DNA of 64,000 nt, taken from JAFEDN01 sp963818985 (GTDB lineage Bacteria > Pseudomonadota > Gammaproteobacteria > Coxiellales > Coxiellaceae). The number at the start of each line of letters is the position of its first letter. The stretch's first letter is position 1. The DNA lies in the NCBI GenBank assembly GCA_963818985.1, contig CAWFUJ010000010.1:485017-549016 (forward strand). Direction: 5' to 3'. Shown in pieces: positions 10,101 through 19,572 of this stretch. The translations under genes and the position numbers were made by a program. The notes under the pieces are model-generated. The model searched no databases. It was not told the origin of the DNA and saw only the letters and a program-made list of their open reading frames with translations.

Positions 10101-13100
10101 AGTCAAAATCTCAATGCTACAGACTTTAATCATCCGGCAGCCAGTTTACGATTCAATGTCACACAAGTTCAACACGGATATTTTTCTTTAGTCAATTCTA
10201 CAGATCAGGCAATCACATCATTTAATCAATCGCAGATATGGAATGGTCAGATTCAATTTATCCACGACGGTAGTCAACAGGCGTCGAATTATACGGTTCA
10301 GGTTCAAAGTGATGGGCTGGCTTTACCACCGCCTTCACAACCCGCCAATATCAGTTTTTATCGGCGACCCGCTTTACTACAAAATAGTTTATTGGTGCAT
10401 CAAGGTGAAACCCTTAGAGTCACGGCGAACGATTTGAATGTAACGGATGATTATCCCAGCGATCAGGTGATGTATACCATCAGTGGCCTGCAATACGGCC
10501 AGTTTCAGTTAGCGCCGGCGATTCCCGTTTCACAGTTTAGCGAGCAACAGTTACTAGCCGGTCAGATCGTGTTTGTACAGGATGACAGTGCAAACGTGCC
10601 GAACTATCAAGTGATTGTCAGTGATCCTTATTTTACTCTGTCGGCAGACCCAGTCACTCTGACTTTTTATCGCCGTCCCGTGATCGTGAACAATCAACTG
10701 GTGATCCATCAAGGCGAAAGCATAGCGATGACACCGGGTTTTTTGAATGTCACCGATGATTACTCCGACAGCCAGGTTATTTTTACTATCAGTAATCTTC
10801 AGCATGGGCAGTTTCAATTAATGCCTGCCAACACCACTGTCACTCAATTTACCGCAGAACAATTATGGGCGGGTCAGGTGCGATTTGCACAGGATAACAG
10901 TACCGGTGCACCGGATTATCAGGTGGGTGTAAGCGATCCTTATTTTACTTTGCCGCCAACGTCTTCAGTAACGACCACTTTTTATCGCCGACCAACTATT
11001 ACGACGAATCAATTGCTGATTAATCAAGGGGAAGCAGTGGTAATGACTCCGGCGCAGTTGAGTGTGATGGATGATTATCCGCCGGATCAAGTGATTTTTA
11101 CTGTTAGTGAAGTTCAGCACGGACAATTTCAATTATTGCCGTTGAACACGTCATTAACTCAATTCAGCGAACAACAACTCGCAGCCGAACAGGTGATATT
11201 TGCACAGGACGGCGGTAATAGTACGTCAAATTATCAAGTGGGGATGAGTGACCCCTATTTCAGCCTTCCTTCCACTTCAGCAACAATTATTTTTTATCGT
11301 CAACCTGGAATCACAACCAATCAATTGTTAATTCATCAGGGAGAAGCTGTGGTGATGACTGCCTCACAGTTGAGCGCTATGGATGATTATCCGCCGGATC
11401 AAGTGATTTTTACCGTCAGTCAGGTTCAACACGGTCAGTTTCAATTATTACCTTTGAATACCACAATTACTCAATTTAACGAACAACAACTCGAAGCCAG
11501 ACAGATTATATTTACACAAGAGGGTAGCGCGAGTGCGCCGGATTATCAAATTAGCCTGAGCGATCCGTATTTTAGTCTTCCTCCGTCTAAAGTAAAAACC
11601 ACTTTCTACCGTCGACCGGTGATTACCACAAATCAATTGCCGATTCATCAAGGAGAAACGGTGATCATGACCTCTTCGTTGTTGAGTGTCGTTGACGATT
11701 ATCCATCCGACGAGGTTATTTTTATGATTGCCCAGATTCAACATGGTCAATTTCAATTATTACCGTTGAATACTTCATTGACGCAATTCACTGAACAACA
11801 ACTTCTGGCGCAGCAGGTGGTGTTTGTGCAGGACGGCGGTACAAACACACCGAGTTATGAGGTCGGAATACGCGATCCGTATTTCACTTTGCCGCCGGCA
11901 AAAGTAAATACTACGTTTTATCGGAAACCGGTTATTACCACTAATCAATTATTGATTAACCAGGGACAAACTGTCGTGATGTCTTTATCTCAGTTGAACG
12001 GCATAGATGATTACCCCTCGTCTCAAGTTATTTTTATTGCCGATCAGATTCAGCATGGTCAATTTCAGTTATTACCCCCAAATACCACAGTGCGGCAATT
12101 TACAAAAGCACAACTCATGGCTGGGGAAATCCTGTTTGTACAGGATAACAGTGCCGAGGCGCCGGGTTATCAAATGGGAATGAGTGATCCTTATTTCAAT
12201 CTCCCCCCAACCTCTTCGGTCACAACGACCTTTTACCGTCGGCCTTCGTTCATTCACAATCAACTGCGGATTTTGGAAGGCGAAACGGTATTGATCACCG
12301 CTAACGAGTTAAGCCTTCAGGATGATTATCCGGATTCTCAAATATTATTTATTATCAGTGAATGTCAGCACGGTCAGTTTGAATTAATTCCGGCGAAGAA
12401 TATGTCGACTATTCAATTTACTCAGCAGCAAGTGAATACAGGGCAAATTCAATTCGTTCATGATAATGCGCCGACGGCGCCGAGTTACCAGGTCATGGCC
12501 AACGACGGCTATTTTACGATGGGGCCGATGAGCAGCGCCATTAATTTTACGTTGGTGGATAAACCGCCGTTTTTAGTGCAACCGATTCCGCCGGAAACGT
12601 TCGCCATTGGTCAAGCGTTCAACTTTAAAATCGCGGCGGATACTTTTTCTGATGAACAGGGAAAACCGATTAGTTTGTCCTCAGCATTGGCGGATGATTC
12701 ACCATTGCCTGAAGACGTCACTTTCGATCCCCCGTCTGCGACATTCACCGGCTTAGTGAATTCTCCGGCGGATTATAATATTTCGGTGACAGGAACCAGC
12801 GTGGCGGAACTGGCGACGACGACATTTTTTATGTTAAAAATTTCGGGTCAAAGTGCTGCTTCACCGCTCATTGATATGAAAACGCTGGCCTCTATCGCTG
12901 GCAGTATTGTGGGTATCGGATTAACGATACTGAGTTTTCTGTATACCAAATATCATTTTCGCAACAAACGCGATTTCGAACATCCCTTTGCGAATGCGCT
13001 GCATCAACGCTTAAATTTATCATACTTAGATTTTTTTGATAAAGACGGGAAAGAATACGCCACATTAGTTGATCGAATGATGGCTCTGGTGAAAATCAAA

Positions 13101-13520
13101 AATGGTGTGGATATAGAAACACTGCAAGATTTGCAAAATCCAGATGACAAAGCACTTTATAATCGCTATGCGGATATATTTGCTGTTGTTATTACCAAGC
13201 AAGTTAAAACCAACTCGGTATACTGTGGTCTGAGTCGGGAATTACATTTGCGAGGACTCAACAGTAAGTGTGAACAAATTGTCGACGAAGTTATTCGACA
13301 AATCTCACAGCCCGATGATGAGAAGAATGCGCCGCTCAAGCATTCGAGTTGGTGCAGTTTATTCTGTTGCCGTCGGCTGTCATCGTTTCGACAAAGTACC
13401 GAAGTAGCTGAATCCAAAGTCCCTCATTCTCGCAGCGCTTCATTGCGTTTGACAGCGGTGAACAGCGGTTTGAACATGCCAAATCAAGATCCGCTGACTG
13501 TACCTTTATTAAATCAGTAA
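7188..13520 (+). CDS. Giant integrin-like protein, copy B (FG-GAP / CSPG / CADG / TM / tail), 2110 aa
   Basis: Residues 1-355 hold FG-GAP propeller repeats of about 65 residues (SLNGxNGFKLDGE, then DINGDGYADLLIGA, then GRSYVVFG) with DxNxDG calcium loops. A single CSPG-like repeat (about 358-460) links to a second FG-GAP block (about 465-950). Some eight CSPG/NG2-like repeats follow (about 955-1790; HGQFQL, FxEQQL, AxDYQVGxSDPYF). Next comes a dystroglycan-type cadherin-like domain (about 1795-1885; IPPETFAIGQAFNFKI). A transmembrane helix lies near 1900-1924 with a 186-residue tail containing CSLFCCRRL and ending PLLNQ. The N-terminus MRQGQFPAVV is not a signal peptide. The start follows CAGGAGAAAG. 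With copy E it forms the class 2 tail group. The predicted role is calcium-dependent adhesion or cell-surface contact, by domain analogy. Confidence 0.93.
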   Translation: MRQGQFPAVVRLADLNGQNGFVLDGENNGDNSGSSVSTAGDINGDGYADLLIGAPNYGNMTGRSYVIFGAANVGSGGVISLSSLNGANGFKLDGENNNDYSGGCVSRVGDLNADGYDDLVIGAPGYPENNYKGRSYVVFGGPKVGGSGKIALLDLNGVNGFKLNGENNNDHSGGAVRGVGDVNGDGHDDLIISSFEYLGGSNKGRSYVLFGGSGVGSSGVIPLSTLNGVNGFKLDGENNGDDSGHSVSGSGDINGDGYADLIIGADYYPGGSNKGRSYVVFGGPGTESGGILALSSLNGVNGFKLDGENNGDLSGKSISVAGDINGDGVSDLLIGADGYPGGGNKGRSYVVFGDIPPVLVNNQLYSTVGGATRLNATYLSAYDLNHNNNTLLFIPGSVVHGRFESSNNPGVPLANFTQQRIRDGEIQFVHDGTLMAPSYNIAVNSGGIANINSTLAKIIFTGVQPSVFPAVVQLSSLNGKTGFKIDGEMSGDHSGQSVSITGDINGDDCDDFIIGAPYYGNAAGRSYVVFGSPNVVDLGIITLSSLNGTLGFKLDGSGGAGVSVSSIDINGDSYSDLIIGANEFSNGPGRTYVVFGNSGIGQEGLLSLTNLNGVNGFKLQGEVNGDISGQAVNGVRDINGDGYDDLLIGAPYHASNVGRSYVVFGGHNVNQSSVLLLGNLNGANGFKLDGETSGDASGAAVAAAGDINDDGYDDLLIGAPYRANRLGRSYVVFGKINLGSNGLIPLSNLNGENGFKLDGENAGDISGYSLGGCIPGDVNGDGISDLIIGAGGYNSSTGRGYVIFGDPGIGANGLLPLSSLNGANGFKIDGEAISDGAGYMPTNLAGDFNGDGYTDLVIGSYGHNNKMGRIYLIFGGPEVGKSGLISLADLNGINGIKFDGEAIGDFGSSNTPLGSVSALGDVNSDGISDLLIGAAGHNGNTGRSYVVFGDVAPQFMVGPLTIHQNQAIILNSQNLNATDFNHPAASLRFNVTQVQHGYFSLVNSTDQAITSFNQSQIWNGQIQFIHDGSQQASNYTVQVQSDGLALPPPSQPANISFYRRPALLQNSLLVHQGETLRVTANDLNVTDDYPSDQVMYTISGLQYGQFQLAPAIPVSQFSEQQLLAGQIVFVQDDSANVPNYQVIVSDPYFTLSADPVTLTFYRRPVIVNNQLVIHQGESIAMTPGFLNVTDDYSDSQVIFTISNLQHGQFQLMPANTTVTQFTAEQLWAGQVRFAQDNSTGAPDYQVGVSDPYFTLPPTSSVTTTFYRRPTITTNQLLINQGEAVVMTPAQLSVMDDYPPDQVIFTVSEVQHGQFQLLPLNTSLTQFSEQQLAAEQVIFAQDGGNSTSNYQVGMSDPYFSLPSTSATIIFYRQPGITTNQLLIHQGEAVVMTASQLSAMDDYPPDQVIFTVSQVQHGQFQLLPLNTTITQFNEQQLEARQIIFTQEGSASAPDYQISLSDPYFSLPPSKVKTTFYRRPVITTNQLPIHQGETVIMTSSLLSVVDDYPSDEVIFMIAQIQHGQFQLLPLNTSLTQFTEQQLLAQQVVFVQDGGTNTPSYEVGIRDPYFTLPPAKVNTTFYRKPVITTNQLLINQGQTVVMSLSQLNGIDDYPSSQVIFIADQIQHGQFQLLPPNTTVRQFTKAQLMAGEILFVQDNSAEAPGYQMGMSDPYFNLPPTSSVTTTFYRRPSFIHNQLRILEGETVLITANELSLQDDYPDSQILFIISECQHGQFELIPAKNMSTIQFTQQQVNTGQIQFVHDNAPTAPSYQVMANDGYFTMGPMSSAINFTLVDKPPFLVQPIPPETFAIGQAFNFKIAADTFSDEQGKPISLSSALADDSPLPEDVTFDPPSATFTGLVNSPADYNISVTGTSVAELATTTFFMLKISGQSAASPLIDMKTLASIAGSIVGIGLTILSFLYTKYHFRNKRDFEHPFANALHQRLNLSYLDFFDKDGKEYATLVDRMMALVKIKNGVDIETLQDLQNPDDKALYNRYADIFAVVITKQVKTNSVYCGLSRELHLRGLNSKCEQIVDEVIRQISQPDDEKNAPLKHSSWCSLFCCRRLSSFRQSTEVAESKVPHSRSASLRLTAVNSGLNMPNQDPLTVPLLNQ

Positions 13521-13547
13521 AATTTTCTATCAGATAAGGAGACAACT

Positions 13548-16500
13548 ATGAAAAACGGACAATTTCCAGAAGTGATTCAATTGGCGAATTTTGATAGCCG
13601 GATTGGTTATGTTATTAAGAATGATGGTTCAAGTTCTATTGGGCGATCAGTTAGTGGCGGAAAAGACATCAACGGCGATAATTATCCAGATATACTGGTT
13701 GGTGCTTCTCCTGGTGGCTATGGAGGGTATGTAGTATTTGGTGGCCCAGAAGTTGGCCAAGATGGCATAGTGAAGCTAAGTGATCTTAATGGCAGCAATG
13801 GTTTTAGTTTTACTGGCGAAGGAAACGTAAATTATATGGTTAATACAGCAGGAGACGTCAATGATGATGGATATCAAGATATTATCATTGGAGCGCCTTT
13901 GGCTTCACCTAACAACCAATATCAATCGGGACAAAGTTATGTAATTTTTGGTGGACAAGGAGTCGGTAAGAATGGTTTGGTGGATATATTAATTCTTAAT
14001 GGCACTGATGGTTTTAGAATTAATGGTGAGTCGCGCAATGATAAAAGTGGCTGGTCGGTAAGCGGTATAGATGATGTCAATAACGACGGATTTGATGATC
14101 TACTTATTGGCGCTCCCTTTGCGCTAAACCAAGCTGGTCGCAGCTACGTGATATTTGGCGGGCGAATAGTAGGAAGCGACGGTCTTTTTAGCCTTTCTTC
14201 TCTTAATGGCTCTAATGGTTTTAAAGTAGATGGCGACATAGCAATTGCGAGTAGTGGGAGTGGTTTTTCGGTTGACAGATCAGGAGATATGAATGGCGAT
14301 GGAGTAGCTGATTTTTTGGTGGGAGCACCCTACCCATCCGAAGGCAGCGGGGGTCGCACTTATCTGATTTTTGGTGGATCAAAGATAGGCAGTAATGGTT
14401 CTCTACCTCTTTCATCTGTGAATGGTGCTAACGGGTTTAAGTTAGATGGTGCAACACCTTTTGAATATAGTGGTTATTCAATTAGTCATGCCGGTGATGT
14501 AAATGGTGATGATAAGTTAGATTTATTAATTGGAGCTATTTCTGATTCTCCATCTGGCCAGCCAAATGCAGGAAGTAGTTATGTGGTTTTTGGCGGTTAT
14601 GAAATAGTCGATAACAATGGGGTTTTTCCATTGATTATGGATGGAACTAATGGTTTTAAGCTTACAGGAGAATATGCTTCTGACTACTCTGGCCGGTCAG
14701 TGAGTGGGATTGGAGATTTTAATGGTGACGGGTATGATGATCTACTGATTAGTGCTCCATATGCAACGCCTGAGACTCAATACCAAACGGGTCGTAGCTA
14801 TGTCGTTTTTGGCAGCCCAGAAAGTACGGATGGTGTAGTACCGCTTTCCAGCTTGAATGGTAGGAATGGATTTAAGGTAGATGGGCAGTATCAACAAGAT
14901 TTGAGTGGAATTTCAGTCAGCACAGCTGGGGATGTGAATAACGATGGAGTAGAAGATATATTGATTGGAGTACCAAGTACTTATATAACACCTACGCGTG
15001 TCTACATTATTTTCGGCGACATCCCACCAGCCTTACTCAACAACAGCTTATATTTATATCCCGGAGAAATTGTGGAAATCACTGGTGAAAACCTCGCTGC
15101 CAGCGATCGCAACCACAACAATGACACATTAACTTTTGTACCGACGGCCGTGACGCATGGTCGATTTGAAACGCTCGATCAACCCGGAATCGCGCTGGTC
15201 AATTTCACCCAGGCGCAAATTGCCAATCACACCATTAGATTTATTCACGATGGCACGGACTCAGCGCCCAGTTATAATATCACCGTCCGCAGTCCCGGCA
15301 TCGCCTGGGTCGGTCCCGATCCGGCGAAAATCGCGTTTGGATTTTTAATCCTGGAAAATAATCAGTTGCTTATCAATCAAGGGCAAACCGTGCTGTTCAC
15401 TGCCAACAATTTGCAAGGCGCTTATAAAGGCGCTGTAGAAGAGGATTTGAGTTTCCTGATTTATAATATTACGCATGGACAATTTGAGTTTATCAATAAT
15501 CCCGGTCAATCCATTCTTGTTTTCCAGCAGCGCAATATTACCGATGGTCGAGTGCGTTTTATCCATGATAATAGTTCATTCGCGCCGACGTACCAAGTGG
15601 CGATCAGCAATGGCACGCTGACCAATCCGCCTCAACCCGCGCTCATTGATTTTGATCCTCTCCCGGTGCTGGTCACCAATCAGTTGGTGATTAATCAAGG
15701 TCAAACCCAACTGTTAAATGCCAGTAATCTGCTGGCCACTCACGCCGGCAGTGTGGATAATAGTTTAACTTTCACGATCAGCAATCTCCAATATGGTCAA
15801 TTCGCTCGAATCGGTAATCCGCCGCAACCGCTGCTGAGTTTTCAGCAAAAAGACATCGCTGTGCAAACCATTCAATTTACGCATGATGGTTCTCTTAATC
15901 CGCCGGCCTATTGGGTGAATGTGAGCGATGGACGCACCTGGAGTTTACCGGAGGCCGCCGTGGTTGATTTCGCCTTGATTCCGATATTGGAAAATAACCA
16001 ACTGATCATTAACCAGGGACAAACCGTCACCCTGACCGGCGAAAATCTGCGCGCCACGTATGACGGCGACGCCGACAGCGGTTTAACCTTTATCATCAGC
16101 AACGGGGTCCACGGGCATTTTGAATTTATCAATGATCCCGGACAGATCATCACGGCGTTTCAGCAGGGCAATGTCACCGGTCAAAACGTGGGTTTTATCC
16201 ATGACAACACGCCCAATGCACCAGGTTATCAGGTTGCGGTCAGCAATGGACGGGCAGTCAGCGATCCGCAACCGGCGGTGATTGATTTTGACGCGCTGCC
16301 GGTGCTGACCACCAATCAATTGACTCTCCATCAGGGCGAGACGCTGACGCTGACTGCGGATAATTTGCGGGCGTCTCATCCCGGCGCCGACGATAACAGC
16401 ACGCTGCGTTTTCTCATCCGCAACGTCACCTTCGGTTACTTTGCTTATATCGATACGACGTCATCTGCCATTACCGAATTTCAGCAACAAAATGTCACCA

Positions 16501-19493
16501 ACGCTCAGGTGTGTTTCGTTCATGACAACGGTTTTACGACGCCGGCTTATCAGGTCATGGTCAGCGATGGCCGGGTGACGACGGCGCCACAAGCCGCCGA
16601 TATTGATTTTATGCCCGCATTGGTCTTAGTCACGAATCGCCTGGTGATTAATCAGGGACAGACGGTAATTATCAGCGGTGATAGCTTGAACGCAACGGCC
16701 AACGGTGAGCCGAACGACCCTTTAAGTTTTTTGATCAGCGAACTCCAACATGGTTATTTTGCGTTGGTCGCTCATCCCAGCCAGCCGATTGCAAGCTTTC
16801 AACAAAGTAATGTGACCGCCGGGATGGTGAGCTTTGTCCATGACGATACGCCGGCGGCGCCGGTTTATGCGGTTGCCGTCAGCAACGGCGTGCTGACCAC
16901 GCCGCCGCAAAACGCGCTGATTGATTTTGACGCCAGGCCGCTGTTAGTGAACAACCGGTTGGTGATTAACCAGGGACAAACCGTTACCATGACCAGCGAT
17001 AATTTGTTCGCCAATCACACCGGCGACACGGATTTTTCTGGGCTACGATTTATCATCCATGATCTTCAGCACGGCCAATTTTCCTGGGTCACGGCGCCAG
17101 TTCAACCGATCACTGAATTTCAGCAACAAAATATTACCGACCGTCGCGTGCAATTCACCCAGGATAACTCTACCAGCAAGCCACAGTATACCGTGACCGT
17201 CAGCGATGGCCGAGTCGCCAGTGATCCGCAAGCGGCGGTGATTGATTTTGACGCCACGCCGATATTGATGATCAATCAATTGAGTCTCAATCAAGGCGAT
17301 CACGTGTTATTGACGGCGGATAACCTGCTGGCGACTCATCCCGGTAGCAGTGACGGCGATTTAAGTTTTATCGTCAGCGATCTGCAACACGGCCAATTTG
17401 AGTGCATCACGGACTCCAGCCAATCGCTCACGCGATTTCAGCAGCAGAATGTGACTGATCAACAAATCCGTTTTGTGCATGACGATACACCGGTGGCGCC
17501 GTCTTACCGAATAGCCGTCAGCGATGGGCGGATCACCACCACACCCACAACCGCTTTCATTGATTTTGATCAACGTCCGTTGTTAGTGAAAAATACGCTG
17601 TCGCTGGAACAGGAAGAAACGGTAGTTTTGACGCCGGATAATTTACTGGCGACACACAATGGCGCTGCCGCGCCGGATTTACGATTTATCATCACCGATG
17701 TGCGCAATGGTTTTTTTAGTGTGGCGGGCGACACCCCGTCGAACGTGACTTTTCTGCAACAGCAGGTGACGGCAGGGCAAGTGGCGTTTTCTCAACACAG
17801 CGTCAATACGCCAGCGTATAATGTGTCGGTGACCGATGGCCGGATCACCACCTCGCCAGAACCGGCGCAGGTGATTTTTTATATTCAGCCAATTCTGCAA
17901 AACAATCAATTAGCGCTGAGCCGGGGTCAAACATTGATGGTGAGTACGGAGAATCTCGCCGCGACGCGCGGCGGCCAGTTGGCGGGGGATTTGCAGTTTG
18001 TGATAGCCAATATCACCCATGGCCATTTTGAGTATCGCAGTGATCCGGGCGCGAAAATTATGGTATTTTCGCAGCAGGAGATCTTACAGAACACAGTCCA
18101 GTTTGTGCATGACGGCGGCACGCAGGCGCCCGATTATGCTTTATCCGCCCAGGATCGCCAAACCAACTTGACCAGTCCGGTGCAGGCGGCGGCGACGCTG
18201 TTGGTGGTGAATAATGATTTTCCTGTGAATCAGGGACAAATACTGGGCGTCACTTCAGCGATGCTCAGCGCCGTCAGCAATCGTCCAGAGGAGGCCGGTA
18301 TCCAGTTCGCCCTCGTCAATCAGTCCATGGCGCACGGTCATTTTGCGCGGGCGGAGACGCCGCAGACGCCATTGTGGCAATTTTCTCAAACGGAAGTGGA
18401 CGCTGGAGGACTTATTTTTGCGCCGGATGCCGATTCTTTCGAAGCGCCGGGCGGTGTGCTGAGAGTCAGTGACGGCAGACCCGACGGCGTCAACGGGACG
18501 GTCTCCTGTGGCATCGATTTCGATATTCCGCCGGTATTAGGACACGCTTATCTCAAAACCAGCGTCAGTGAAGTGGTCAAACTTACCGACGTCAATTTGC
18601 AGGCGATGAGTTATACGCGCCCCTCCGGCAGTTTGATTTTTGAAATCAGCGCAGTGCAGCACGGTTATTTCGCCGAAAATCGCGATTGGCAGGCTGTCGT
18701 CAGCAATTTTTCCCAGCAACAGATATTAAACAATGAAATGGTGTTTATCACGGATAATTCCGGGATTGCGCCAGATTTTCAGGTGTCGGTGTGGGATGGG
18801 CGTTTGCACTGCACGAATTGTCCGCAACCAGCGGAAATTGTGTTTCCTGACAGCGGCTCAACCGACGATGGTCTTTCTGCGACGATTAAAAGCTCACTGA
18901 TTGGCGCTCTGGTCAGTGGTGGGGTAGGGCTATTATTTTTTGGGATAAAATGGTATTTGAATTACAAACACACCATGCATTTACAACGCACGGTAAGGCC
19001 AACCATTGAAGGCGATGCGCAGGATTTATATCCAGACACGCTGTTATTGCCGATTGCGCGGGAAATTTTTTCACGGATTAAAATCAGCGGCTGCCTGGGC
19101 TATATCAGTCAAGAGCAGTACAATGAATACGTGGGTGCAGTGAGTGTGATTGTGGCGGCATTAGAAACGCGAGAAGTTTTGCATCCGAGTCAATGGAGCA
19201 CCATAACCCGTCCGCAGAAACAAAAAATCCTTGACGCCGTTGCCATGCATACCAAAGAATTAGTCGGCAATAGTCGTTGTTGCTCAATGCGCACCTTCAC
19301 CGGTTTTTATCGAGCGGAAGCAACACCGAAAATGATTCGAGATAACGCAGAAGCGATTGCCGATGCGGTACAAGAAACGTTATCGGATCGTATCGAAGCC
19401 AAGGACTCGCGCATCCACAGCGTACGCCTGACCGCAGCCCGCAGCAGTCTCAATAATTCTCAGATGAAAATACCTTTACTAAGCGGCTCATAA
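13548..19493 (+). CDS. Giant integrin-like protein, copy C (FG-GAP / CSPG / TM / tail), 1981 aa
   Basis: It starts 27 bases after copy B behind AAGGAG, so the two are probably cotranscribed. About seven FG-GAP repeats (residues 1-490) are followed by about a dozen CSPG/NG2-like repeats (about 490-1690; NQLVINQGQT, HGQFEFI, FQQQNITD, FVHDNS, VSDGR, IDFD). A Cys-containing CTNCPQPAEIVF segment leads to a transmembrane helix (about 1781-1803) and a class 1 tail of about 178 residues (LPIAREIFSRIKI, QYNEYVGAVSVIVAALE, NSRCCSMRTF), ending KIPLLSGS. There is one FG-GAP block and no CADG domain, unlike B and E. The N-terminus is MKNGQFPEVI, without a signal peptide. Its CSPG region is more GC-rich than its FG-GAP block. 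Confidence 0.93.
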   Translation: MKNGQFPEVIQLANFDSRIGYVIKNDGSSSIGRSVSGGKDINGDNYPDILVGASPGGYGGYVVFGGPEVGQDGIVKLSDLNGSNGFSFTGEGNVNYMVNTAGDVNDDGYQDIIIGAPLASPNNQYQSGQSYVIFGGQGVGKNGLVDILILNGTDGFRINGESRNDKSGWSVSGIDDVNNDGFDDLLIGAPFALNQAGRSYVIFGGRIVGSDGLFSLSSLNGSNGFKVDGDIAIASSGSGFSVDRSGDMNGDGVADFLVGAPYPSEGSGGRTYLIFGGSKIGSNGSLPLSSVNGANGFKLDGATPFEYSGYSISHAGDVNGDDKLDLLIGAISDSPSGQPNAGSSYVVFGGYEIVDNNGVFPLIMDGTNGFKLTGEYASDYSGRSVSGIGDFNGDGYDDLLISAPYATPETQYQTGRSYVVFGSPESTDGVVPLSSLNGRNGFKVDGQYQQDLSGISVSTAGDVNNDGVEDILIGVPSTYITPTRVYIIFGDIPPALLNNSLYLYPGEIVEITGENLAASDRNHNNDTLTFVPTAVTHGRFETLDQPGIALVNFTQAQIANHTIRFIHDGTDSAPSYNITVRSPGIAWVGPDPAKIAFGFLILENNQLLINQGQTVLFTANNLQGAYKGAVEEDLSFLIYNITHGQFEFINNPGQSILVFQQRNITDGRVRFIHDNSSFAPTYQVAISNGTLTNPPQPALIDFDPLPVLVTNQLVINQGQTQLLNASNLLATHAGSVDNSLTFTISNLQYGQFARIGNPPQPLLSFQQKDIAVQTIQFTHDGSLNPPAYWVNVSDGRTWSLPEAAVVDFALIPILENNQLIINQGQTVTLTGENLRATYDGDADSGLTFIISNGVHGHFEFINDPGQIITAFQQGNVTGQNVGFIHDNTPNAPGYQVAVSNGRAVSDPQPAVIDFDALPVLTTNQLTLHQGETLTLTADNLRASHPGADDNSTLRFLIRNVTFGYFAYIDTTSSAITEFQQQNVTNAQVCFVHDNGFTTPAYQVMVSDGRVTTAPQAADIDFMPALVLVTNRLVINQGQTVIISGDSLNATANGEPNDPLSFLISELQHGYFALVAHPSQPIASFQQSNVTAGMVSFVHDDTPAAPVYAVAVSNGVLTTPPQNALIDFDARPLLVNNRLVINQGQTVTMTSDNLFANHTGDTDFSGLRFIIHDLQHGQFSWVTAPVQPITEFQQQNITDRRVQFTQDNSTSKPQYTVTVSDGRVASDPQAAVIDFDATPILMINQLSLNQGDHVLLTADNLLATHPGSSDGDLSFIVSDLQHGQFECITDSSQSLTRFQQQNVTDQQIRFVHDDTPVAPSYRIAVSDGRITTTPTTAFIDFDQRPLLVKNTLSLEQEETVVLTPDNLLATHNGAAAPDLRFIITDVRNGFFSVAGDTPSNVTFLQQQVTAGQVAFSQHSVNTPAYNVSVTDGRITTSPEPAQVIFYIQPILQNNQLALSRGQTLMVSTENLAATRGGQLAGDLQFVIANITHGHFEYRSDPGAKIMVFSQQEILQNTVQFVHDGGTQAPDYALSAQDRQTNLTSPVQAAATLLVVNNDFPVNQGQILGVTSAMLSAVSNRPEEAGIQFALVNQSMAHGHFARAETPQTPLWQFSQTEVDAGGLIFAPDADSFEAPGGVLRVSDGRPDGVNGTVSCGIDFDIPPVLGHAYLKTSVSEVVKLTDVNLQAMSYTRPSGSLIFEISAVQHGYFAENRDWQAVVSNFSQQQILNNEMVFITDNSGIAPDFQVSVWDGRLHCTNCPQPAEIVFPDSGSTDDGLSATIKSSLIGALVSGGVGLLFFGIKWYLNYKHTMHLQRTVRPTIEGDAQDLYPDTLLLPIAREIFSRIKISGCLGYISQEQYNEYVGAVSVIVAALETREVLHPSQWSTITRPQKQKILDAVAMHTKELVGNSRCCSMRTFTGFYRAEATPKMIRDNAEAIADAVQETLSDRIEAKDSRIHSVRLTAARSSLNNSQMKIPLLSGS

Positions 19494-19572
19494 CATATGA
19501 TTTTGTTTGAACTGGTGTTAATGAGCAATGATTGAAATCACAGGAATTTTAACCAATGAAAAGGAGGTTTTT